From the NCBI GenBank assembly GCA_028565635.1, contig JAOXYB010055167.1, forward strand, positions 1-25,742: DNA of 25,742 bases. Reading direction: 5' to 3'. Source of the stretch: Phoronis ovalis (taxonomy: Eukaryota; Phoronida; Phoronidae). How positions within the stretch are numbered: the stretch's first letter is position 1; each line of letters starts with the position of its first letter. A model generated the notes under the pieces. It saw only the letters and a program-made list of their open reading frames with translations. It made no database searches and was not told the DNA's origin. Below are positions 1 through 11,500 of the stretch, piece by piece. Made by a program: the position numbers and the translations under genes.

Positions 1-64
1 GGGATCTAAATATGTTCTAAATTATGGATTCATCAAAATATAAACAAAGCTTTTATACCTTTGT

Positions 65-187
65 TTAGTCGTGGGATGCAGCATTGTCGGTCGTTCGGTC
101 CCAAGCATAACCCAGAATCCCACTTGCCTTTACAAGGATATTTTGTAAACATACATCGCCCGCCTCCAACTTCGCACTGATGGTCTC
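65..187 (-). CDS. exon-like terminal open frame downstream of ChAT
   Basis: After an acceptor-like CAATTGCAG (188-195), 40 codons run to a TAA at 65-67: ETISAKLEAGDVCLQNILVK followed by ASGILGYAWDRTTDNAASHD. The segment is clearly more GC-rich than its surroundings and reads like protein. It lies 2 kb beyond the ChAT stop on the same strand, so it could be the last exon of another gene, an alternative 3' exon, or part of a dispersed repeat. The plus strand is also partly open here and has its own acceptor-like CTTTGTTTAG, so strand and nature are unsettled. Confidence 0.3.
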   Translation of the reverse strand, partial: ETISAKLEAGDVCLQNILVKASGILGYAWDRTTDNAASHD

Positions 188-2211
188 CTGCAATTGGTTA
201 ATCAGCTTTGTTTTTATATTTTGTTACTAGAAAAGTAGGTTTAAATTAAATTACAACAAAAAGTCATTTTTATAAAGTTTAAAAACTTAGGATTATAAAT
301 ATACTTTTTGCAATAATTATAGCTCGACATTAAATTTTGGTGGTATTAGAGAATTTTAGCTACAGCCTTTTTTCATGAACTTGTTCTTGTACCTTATAAA
401 ATGTTAGAATATTTTAAACTTTGTACTTGTTGCTGTATATGACGTAAAATTATAAGAAATCAAGAGATTGAACTGTATCAAAATATTTTGTTTCTCTTAA
501 AACATTTTGATATGCATTTTTTACCAGTAACAGTAAAGTTTTTTAATTCTCTTTATTAGACGTGTAACCGTATTGTTGGGTTTATAAGGCTCTTACCTTG
601 TACCAAGAGCAAAAAACTTCCAAAAAGCACTCCAACTAACATAATCGTAATTGTAAAAACTTTTTTTTTACTGGATAACGGAAAACAGTGTCTTATAGCA
701 TATCGGCGTCGGAACAAGTTAACCGCTGTTTTTTGCCGACACTTGATAAATGCGTCTGTGACAAAGCTGTGATACTTTTATCAAGTTGAAATATTAATTT
801 GTATAAATATTCTAAGAAAAACATTGATAAAAACTTTTGAAATGTTCAATTTAAAATTGACCTTGATGACTTCTGAAGTGATAAATTTTAAATGGAATAC
901 ATTATTTAAATTTCAGTCCAATTATTAAATGCTTTAACTAAGTTAAAGTTACATTTTGGATTAAAATCTTGATAACGATCAGAAATGTTGGTTAGAAACC
1001 AAACTGACTACTTGAGGGTAATGTAATTAAAATTTTAATCCTTTTGTGCAAAGATTACAGTTGTTATATTTTTCAAATGAAGTACAGGTTTGTAATTGGT
1101 TGCCTTATTACTTTTCTTCGGATTAAAACATTACTTTATACCTAAGTGTTTATCAAAACTTTTTTCAAAATGTGTGATCTGAGTCGTGTCATGTAGTTTG
1201 TCTGGGACAATTATAACTAACACTTTAGTCCCAGAATTTGTGTACAGGAATACGTGAGTTTATCTTGCAGGTAACTACTACCTCAACAACTTTATCACCC
1301 GGATGTTTATGAAACTAATATTTCACTTCTATAAGATAAAAACTCCGTCAAAGTTCATTTTATATCTATTTTAATTTAGTGCACATAAGAATTTGATTCG
1401 AATACATGTATAGAGCTGTTTTTGAAATCGTTCCTTATAACTTCTTCAACTCGACGTGCAGTACACTTCAAACTATTGCACCTAAAACTCTATATGCACA
1501 TACACAACAAACTGCTAAATAGTCACAACGCAATTTACAGGAGCAAAAAGTATATTCACATACGACAATAAAATAAATAACTGACAACCATGTATTTGCA
1601 TACATTTGCATCTTATCTTTTCACACATTTCGCAGCACCTTTCCTTTATCACCGTCTTTTCAATAAATTGGTATAACAACTGATAATCTTATATTATATA
1701 ATGTACTAAATCATTTGCATAACAAGTAATAAACATTATTTTCATACATTGAATAGCTACAGCGGACGGTTTTATAGAACGATATAGATTATATATTTAT
1801 GACATAGTATACAAGACTATATAATTTAAAATGCCATAATTTTTGGTATTTCATGAATTTTCGAAAGACTAATTTGGCAAGCAAACTCTGAATTGATTTT
1901 TTTCAATTCCTATAGCAAATTACTTTTTGCTTCAATGAAACACTCCCTGTCTGCCAAGCAATCTTATCCATACACCATTACAAACATTTCCAGTTTCATA
2001 ATAATTGTGCATCTCCATAGTAAATTTTGAATGATTTCGGTTCGCATGCTAATTAATCTAATGGAATTGGATAAATTACAGCGATATGCGAAATGTCCAT
2101 ATCACATCTCACGAATATGACCACCTTAACCGTATTGTACAGTTACTCATTGCACACACGCATATGGCAATACCTGGGAACTTTGATTCTAAGAGTTTAA
2201 AAACAATACAT
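188..2211. other. ChAT 3' UTR and downstream AT-rich DNA
   Basis: No convincing coding segment is seen. The proximal part must include the ChAT 3' UTR. An ATTAAA on the minus strand near 1373 and CATAAA/GATAAA variants nearer the stop are possible but weak poly(A) signals. Confidence 0.5.
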
Positions 2212-2568
2212 TCATTTCCCGTTTTCTAGCATATCCACGTGCTCCGGATTAGGAGTTTTCTGTCTTGCAAGTGTCTTTTTACGTGCGCTGAATCTTGGAC
2301 TTCCCTTTGGTGATACAGTTCCACCATTCTGTAAGCCATTCGTGAGCCTCGTTATTTCTGTCGGTTTGCTTGTCTTCAAGCATAATTCGTGCATTTGCAT
2401 AAGACTACTTTCTAAAGTAGATGCGAAAAAGTCCGATTTTGTTTCGCCACATAAGTGAAATGATGAGATGCAAAACACGATAAAATCTGGTTTTGGATTA
2501 TAGGAAGCGCCATAGCCATTTGGTGTCACCGGACCATATCCCATGAAGCTATCCATGGATGTGTTCAC
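2212..2568 (-). CDS. CHAT: ChAT final coding exon 14 with species-specific tail
   Basis: The exon starts after TTACAG with GTGAACACATCC and ends at TAA (2212-2214). Its first half, SMDSFMGYGPVTPNGYG through FCISSFHLCGETKSD and ESSLMQMHELCLK, is the conserved C-terminal end of ChAT. The remaining 50 or so residues (about 645-697) are low-complexity and basic, with Ser665-Pro, Ser669-Pro and Thr684-Pro and an RFSARKKTLARQK cluster. The tail has no evident counterpart in the vertebrate enzyme; phosphorylation or localisation roles are only possibilities. Confidence 0.94.
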   Translation of the reverse strand: MNTSMDSFMGYGPVTPNGYGASYNPKPDFIVFCISSFHLCGETKSDFFASTLESSLMQMHELCLKTSKPTEITRLTNGLQNGGTVSPKGSPRFSARKKTLARQKTPNPEHVDMLENGK

Positions 2569-5500
2569 CTGTAATGCATTATGATAAGAATTTATTTAAT
2601 CCAAAAGCAAATCAGAAGTGCCAAACACGATCAAAATTCGATCACGTTCGGCATTGTATGTACTACTTTGATTTTGAGGTGTACGCCTTATATGGTAAAA
2701 AGCAAAAAATCCTGCATTCCATGGCATTTTACTAAACTCAGTTTAAAAAAAATATTTTACACTAGATTTCTAGGTTATATTCTGCTACATATACAAAATA
2801 CTGATTTGTACAAATGTTTATAATGCTGTACGATGTAACAACACTCCTAAGTATATCTCTATTCCTTTTTGCCTACTTTGATTTTGTTATTCAGTTGCTA
2901 CAAAGACCAGACGTCACAGATGGGTTACGTCATGACATTTATTCATAAAATAGGTTTTACCAACAGAGAGTCTGCTTATTTCGAGCTTGATACTTATTTC
3001 ATAAGATACGGCGTGTTCAAAAAGTAAGTAAGAATTTGCTTATTATCATTTTTGTAGCATAACCACAGAGCTAAATAGATTACAAAATAAAAGTTAGATG
3101 GTGTTATCAAACTATTTCTATAGCTTGCACCAATCGTCTTAGCAGTACTGCGAACCTAACTATTTGCATTAATATCTTAATATCTAAGACCAATCTGGCT
3201 TGACTAAATTATAGCTATAACTAGAAAAAAACGTACAGAGTACCAGTGATCTCTTCATTTTTTCAATTTATTACTATCAAATAAAGTATTCTGGAGATTG
3301 ACAATAAGATCTGCACTAGCCAGAGTCTATTACTGATTTATTAACTGAATTATACCATATCAAAATATGTAACCTCACCTGACTTGTTGAAAGTGTAAAC
3401 GTGTTAGACATTTTGTACGAGTGATCAGTGAAAACTTTTGGACATTCACGGCCTATTTCGTCTGAAATTGCCTTTAATCCCATTAAATGGCAATCAGTTC
3501 CAAACCCCATTATCGTCTAAAAAAAAAAAAAATTAGTTTCGTGAATGACTAGTGATAATCAGTTTTCATTTTATGAATATGGCGGCCATATTGACATGGA
3601 AACATATTCAGTAAATTATTACACAATGCGCTGATGCGCAAATTAACACAGGTAAAATAATTTTGTAAGTTAACTAACTAGTTTATAATCAATCACAATT
3701 ATGTCCGCCATTACAAAAAAAACTGGGTTTTTTTTTAAAAAGCTTTAAAACTTTTCCAAAGAATAGTATTCTTACCTCAACCATAACTTCTGTTTGGTGA
3801 GCCATAGCTTTTCTCAGAAGCTTGATTTTCTCTTCGTCCTGTGCAGAGACAAATATTTTTTGTCAGATGACAAGGTTTTATAAGCAAATGAAAGTAGATC
3901 GATCAAGGTCATTTTGGCAGCAATAGTGCTTCCTATAGTATATCTTTACACCTCGCATTGTCCAAAGCTGGTACAAAGATCAGTTTACGATATGTCGTAA
4001 GTGACTTGTCGAATGAACCAATGTTACTTAGTGTATCATTCTTAGGGATATCATCATTATGGAAGTATTGCTTACACCGTTACTCAATATATAAAGTATA
4101 TAATCAGAACGGCTGGGTTCCTGTAAAAGAATATTTTTGGGGAAAAAAATTCTTTGGCTTTGTAAAATTAATCTGGTAATAACTTTCTTACCGTTGCAGG
4201 AACTTCATCAACCATAGCTTTTACCCATGCTAGTGTGGGAACAGAAGCTGCACGAATGTTATCAACTCTGCCTTTACGAAATCTACGTACTGACGCACTT
4301 TCATATGTTGATACTAGATATCCATGGACTCTAAAATACAATAACATTATGGTTCATACAATGCTTAAAAGTCACATAGATGGAATATTTTTGAAGTTAC
4401 TCAAAAACTATATAATTGAAGAGCTTTCGGAAGGACGGGATTTAGTCTAATCAATTAATAGTTTTATTAGTCAGATAGTACTACTATATGTTACAACCAT
4501 ACTACAAGCAGTTCTTTGTTATTGTCGCAGCCCAACTTTGAACATTTCCTAATAATCAGCGTGCCGTGCAGTGTGAATAAATCCATCCCTTAGTACTAGT
4601 GTTCCGTGCAGTAAGGTATTGAAAAAGTTTGCACTTTTTGTGATTTTTCGAGTTTAACTTTGAAATAAAAATGAAACAAAATTTCCCTAGGAGAAATTAT
4701 AATTTCAATTTGTGTGCTTGTAAGTTATTGTGTTCGATGACCTGGAATTTCGAAATCATCCAAATAGTTTTAAATCATGTAATCGCAGAAAGTCTAAGTC
4801 TTGGTAGGAGCTTTTTGAAGCCACTGTCAAGGTATCGAAAAAGTTGGTCCTTTTTGTTTTTGCGCGTTGTAAAAGCTTACTGATACTCGTGCGCTTAACA
4901 CAATATCACGCTTTAACCAGCATATCTATGCTCTACCCTATGCATTTTATATCTAGCATAACATTAGCAATAAATATTGTTTTACACTTCAGGTGTCAAC
5001 CCATTAAATGCCAACTTTTTCGATACCTTATTGTAGTTACGGAACACTAACGGATGGATTTATTCAGACGTGAAACAATTAGACTTACTTATAATATGTA
5101 AGTTGTAACGCTAGTTGAATAAATGAGTCTGGACTCATATTTTGTGATTTCGGAAATTCCTTTCCAAACTTCGTGAATTTGAGAATGCACATATCTAAAC
5201 TAGATATAGTCCTGTAAATAATAAAAGAAAATGAATTATTGCCAAGCATATTAGACAGCCATCCTATTAATATTGGCACCAATATTTGTTTTTTTTATAT
5301 TTATGAATACCGTATAATATAAATGCACGTTTTTCGCAATTAAAATGAAGATGCACATATATATAGTGAAAGTATACATTTTTACGAAGATCGCGTCACA
5401 TAATCTATGCCTAGCTACACGGTAACCTCGATTCTCTAGACAAAATGGTAGTGATGAGCTGGTGAAACTTGCATAAATAAGTCGGTCTTAGTAATACGTA

Positions 5501-8500
5501 CTTGTCCATCTGTTCTTTTGCTGTTTGTATGTCTGTTAGTGTTTCTTCTGAAAGTTTCCAATGTAGTTTTCTCGGAGGAGATAATTCACAAATAGATTGC
5601 ATTCGTACTAATTTCTTTACTCTCACTTCCTCCCTATAACAATAGTTAAGTGAATACAGCTAGTGTACAATTATTTAGATAAGGTAGGGAACTCAAAACT
5701 TATTTTTAAAACAAAAAGCCTACAAAGATTTTCACTTACACACACTTACACACTAACAGAGAAAAATTACAGTCATTAAAAATAAATTGTGAATAATTAC
5801 GTGACTCTAAGACATGAAACTAGAGGCTTCTTAACTAAATAAGCACAACGATTTTCAATTTTGGATAAAATATTGGCGAATGAATTTGAGAAGTTGATTG
5901 AATACTGTGATTGCCTGACTAATCTTGTATGTAATCAAGATAATCAGGGGAAAAGAGAACATAAAACTTAATGAAGTTGTGATGTGTATGAAATTGTAAT
6001 TGCAGCAATCCTATTTATTATCTGGCTTTATGTTTTCGTAACAGTCGCCGTTGTCTCTATCTAGATAATATCAAAACTAGAAATATTTTAACAAAAGTGA
6101 AATTATTAGGGTAATGTATTTTTTATAACTTTTAGTGGACTACTGTGTATATAATGAATAATTTTATACAGTCCAACGCATCTCTTAATGCTATTCAGAC
6201 GATGGAAAAGAATACATTGATAATATCTTATTGAATAAATCATATTTTCCCCACACGCAAACTTGTAAATTGCAGCGAGAACCAATTTCATACGAATCCC
6301 TTTTTCGCCGCAACGCCAAAATTTGATCTAACACAGTGTGTTCACGCTGTGGGCTAAATGTTTACTTTATGAGAAAAGATGTCCGCGTAATTACTGCTGT
6401 TAGCGCTATAAGCATGCTATATGTTCGTGTGTGAGAAGTAAGTTAGACCTGTTTGAGAAACTTACATGTATCTCAAGACGTGTTCTATTAATTGGACCAC
6501 TGCGATGCCTTCTGAAGGGGAATGTTCATAGTTTAATCCACACGCTCCGTCTTCTCCAATTATAAACTACAAAATTAAGAAATAAAGAATTTTTATCATT
6601 GTGACAGAAATTTTCATCCATATTCATATATACTACACTGTGATTAGTTCTTGTACTGTGCCGACTCTCAAGAACAACCGAGCATTTATTCAATAACTCT
6701 TTTTTCTTGTGGCCACCCTGGGATTATGCAGAATTACAGTTAAGATATTGCATTGTTCAAAGTTACCTGCATCGTCTTGTCAAACCATCTATTGGAGCTG
6801 TTCAGGTTTGTACCCTGTCCATGAAGCATTTGCATCAATAAAGAATTATCATCCCGCAAATGGCACGAGGTTTCATCAATGCTATCTTGGTGGTTGAATG
6901 ACAATGGTATATGATTATCCAGGCACAAGACGTGAATACATCTCTCAATCATGTCTAAACTATCCCGATTTGTAGAATCTGCAAAAAAATCGTTATTTAT
7001 TCATGAATTAAAATGTCACTGTTACATTATGAGCAGCAGTATTGTGGCTAGACTGTACAGTGTTTTTACTCTGTTCTTGATACGTGTTACATTTGCTGCA
7101 TGTAGATTTCTTTTTTCACTATTTACACATGCTTCACGTCTTGATATCCAGGTTTTGACCTAGGCGCAACCGGGAGTAGGACGCCAGAAGGTGTTTAAAA
7201 ATGTTATTTTTGAAGAAAATTATTTATTTTCAGAATGTACCATAGCTACTACTACAAAGAAAACTATTAGCCAACCTTCCATCAATGTCATTCTAGCTTT
7301 GGCCCAGTGATCTCTTGGCAATGCTGTTAGTATGCCTATTGGATCAGCTGATTTTTCGTTTTCTTCTGCCATTCTTTTTATTCGTTTTAGTTGACTATAA
7401 ATGTTATCTTCACTTAACCGTTGGAAATTCACCACAACATCCAATACGAAGAACTGAAAATTAAAAACGCAACAATCAAGAATCTTATTTGTTCGTGGAA
7501 TTATTGACTTTCCAAAAGCATTTGTCAACGTTAGACAAGAATAATTTTAAAGTTATTGATGTCTAGGTTGAGTATACTGTATACAGCAAATGTACCTTAT
7601 ATCAGTGATAATTTTCAGGCAGATTAAAAATATAGATCATATAAACAAGATTTAATTAGATACAAGTCATATAAAAAAACAGTTATTACAACACCCGGTT
7701 TAAACTTACTTGATTTTTGCATATAACAATAACATGTTCTGGTTCTTGCATCACGTTACTTCTCGCCGACGTAACCAAAGTATCTTTGTGCACACCTGGT
7801 ACCCGATATGTTGAAAACAGTCTGTAATATTGTTCCATACATAATGGTTGTCCAGGTTCCCTATGACGAGCACGATCTATTGGTAGAGCGCGTCTGAAAC
7901 AAGTATTAAAAGTGATGTCACCCAGCAAAAGTAAAGTAGAAATTATAATTTCCGTTAAAAGAGTTTTTTGGCGTTTCGGTCACCCATCGTTTGTTAAATA
8001 ATTGTTATTTAATTAATGTTAAAACAACAGTTATGCATCAGAACAAGGCAAACGTTATGCAGTAAGAAGGATACTGCGACAACCGACATATTCTTTGGAG
8101 CCAGTCTCCTAAAACTATAACATTTTGGTGAACATAATTTTCCGTAACCAGTGTGATAGATGTACGTGTCCATTGCAAAGATATGAAAAAAATTATCTGC
8201 TGGCTTCTATTGATACCACGATTTTTGAAAATGCTTGCGCCTGGTTGCTAAAGCGCTGATAATTGGTTATTTGTTTATTTTGGTGCCCTTGTTACGTATC
8301 AGTGAACGTGTTTATCGGTAGAAATATTAATTTTTACTTACGCGTCTATTATAACCTTGTAATCTAATATTCCGGATATTAGTCTGGCACAAAACCTGCA
8401 CGAAAAGAAAAAGAACTCATATAACATTAGCCCAAAGCGTTACGTTTTTCTTTTTCTGTTTTCTTTTAAGTGCACGAATATGCTTTCATGTTTTGTAAAC

Positions 8501-11500
8501 TGGATATGTTACCTCCAATAGTAAACTGGAATATTTAGATTACGAATATGGCCCAACTTTAATAATGGCGTGAATGATAATTTAGTGTACAATGTGTTAG
8601 TAGTAAAACTACTACAGATAAATATGAGTTAAGCTAAGGACCTATCTAAAACAGTAAATTTACATGATTTAACACAAAAGAACCCACTTCTTATTAGAAT
8701 ATAATTAACATTCAATAAACAGATTACCTTAATTGCTTGTTTTCATCTTCAAAATGCACTTTTGGGAAGACCATACCAGGATTTGAATTTACTGGTAATG
8801 GCAAAGGATTTTTTAAATACATATCATCTAACCACCAGTCATATGCCTGTAAGAAAGAAAAATCATTGTCATCCATAAAAAAGAATCCGAACAACACTCA
8901 AACGTTTTTGAATGTACAGTAGCAGTTGAGATGTAAAACATTCAAATGGAGCAAGCATGGCCGATATGGATTTTGACAAGGCTAGCCAACCCGTCATGTA
9001 CCACCCTATTTCCGAACGTCGCACCTATATTCTTATTGTGCATCAGATGCTGTAAATAAATTTTGAATGCTAACTATAAGAAACAGGTGTAAGCTAACAA
9101 TATATATGGCGACATGTAATAAAAATGTATAAATTGGTGCAATTACAAATTTACCCAATTGACTGCTAGCTCCGATCGTTCTCGAAGCTTTTTCTGTAGA
9201 AATTCCCCTTCGCCCAACGGTTTAATAAATTCTTCCACCAGTTCTTCAGTTTTGGCATACTGTTTGTCGGATACGATTGGTTTGACACATTCTAGGTACT
9301 TTTTAAACGTAGATTTTATATCTGGTACAGGAAGTTTAGGTAACGGTTTCTGAAAAGAAAGCAATAACAGTTTCAGCTTTAGTAAAACTATATTTTTGAT
9401 ACAAAACCTTTTTTTTATTAATTACATAGTAGTCTTACTATTTTGACAGTTTGTAACATTGTCCATTCCATATAGACGCATAATATAAATTTTTTTATCA
9501 AAATTTCATGGGCATCAAGAAATGATAATTGCGTGCCTTTTTACATGTTCTATACTTTGAATATTTTTAATATTACAAACGTTGTAAAATGTGTAAACAC
9601 AGTTTACCCAACTGTTTATAGAACGAGTTTCTTACTTCGACATTTTCATCTACTGCACAAATGTCTTTTGTCATTGTTTCCATTTCAATAAAAAATCTGA
9701 ATATGAAAGTTTTATTAATTTATGCTCTATGTATTTATTTAGCTACTAAGTAACCTGCCTACAACATTCTTAATCTTTATAGTTATGCGTGTTTGCGCCT
9801 TTTAGACGTATTGGACTTCCTCTCAATTATTGGTTTCTTCGACAAACTTTAAATGAATTTAGTTCGCCACGTCAAACTAACTACATGTACACACGATCCG
9901 TTCAATTTGGTCCCAAAGAATATTAGGTTAATTCAAAGCTTCATTATTAGACATTCTCGAATGATTTTTCATCTTATTTATGCATTCAGTCAATTTGTTT
10001 AGTAGTTAATTGTTGGAACCACATTTCCCTTGGGTCTGTTCATTTAAGGTTATAGCTTTCTACCATTGAGATTCTAAACTATGCAACCTGATTTAGATAT
10101 TTTTGGACTTTATAATTTGATTATTTTAATAGACCTCGATCAAATGCAGGTTAAATGTTTTATAAAAAACAGAATTTTTATGGTTAGTTTAATTTATACC
10201 TTTTGTAACTTTTATATATACACGCTTACACACTAGAGACTATACCATTTACGGTAACATTCGTATTTTACAATACAGGCAGACTTTCCCAAACAATTTT
10301 GATATTTGTTACATTAACTCAGTCATTTTTATCTTACTGTTACTTTTCTTTTGGTTTGACTAAACACATTGTGTCTAATCTCTAACCAGGATATGACATG
10401 TTTTATACTCCGGAATAATGCTTATTTTTCCTCCATCTATTTTGAAGTGATAACATTTTAGTTTCATGGCGTAACTTCCTTACACCCATGTGTAGAAACC
10501 TCTTTTTTATAAATGGCTTATATAAAAAAAATACGATCCGCCTTCTCACATTACATAGGCAAGCACTATATAAGTTAAATTAGCTTGTCTATGCATTTCA
10601 AATAAAAAAATTGTATAAATTCACGAATTGTCAATTATAGCTTGGTAACTGCATGTGTTAATATTTCAATAATATAGTGAACAACTTAATTACTATAATT
10701 GTATGCATGGTGTTTACAAACGCGTGTGGTAGTGTAAATGAACTATAAATTATGAACTAGCTCGTGAAAGCACAAATTTAAACATTTTTATTACAATTAA
10801 TAATATTTTTAATATATTCCAACCCTAAATCAGAATACATTTAAGCGAAAGTCTTTAAATGTACATGTAATCGAGCTTGTCAAATATTTGATCTGTTTAA
10901 TTGTGCATTAAAGTTTTAATAATCATAATCAGAAAGTAAAACAAGGGTACTAATAGGATACCACTAAAGTAAAACAGTTATTAAGTAATTTACTACAATG
11001 ATTATCCGATATTTTATTTATTTTTTTTAAATGAGGTTGTATATATCACATATTTACCATGTAAAATATATGTACATGCCTTACATTATGTGTAAAAATA
11101 AATTGCTAGCAGCATATACGGATGTCATGTTCAAATCTTATATACAACCTGCTGGTAGTTATCAACTAGAACAAGTTTCTTCCTTACATATAACTGTTGT
11201 TTTCTTCTACTTTTCCGTTTCGATAACACAGTATTTCCTTGGAACTGGTGTTTACGCATGTTTCTTCTGCTATTAATGAAAGTCTCCGAAATTTAAACTT
11301 GAGTTAGAGTAGTATACCATATCTTCTTGTTTGCCCTGGTAAAGTTTGTATTCCTATCTTGTTGCGGAGACCGCAGTGCTTGTCACTGGTTTGTATTTAG
11401 TACTTGTTCATGTTTATGTATGTATGTATGTATGCATACATCGTCCCATCAGTCATTTTTTTTCAATCAATCAATTAATTGGTAGTGTACATAAAGACCA

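Noticed and set aside
2581-2823. 80-codon plus-strand frame
   Set aside because: It lies in ChAT intron 13, is low-complexity and AT-driven, and has no homology.
8940-9050. GC-richer intron patch that might hide an exon
   Set aside because: It has stops in every frame at short distance, and ChAT is already complete without it.
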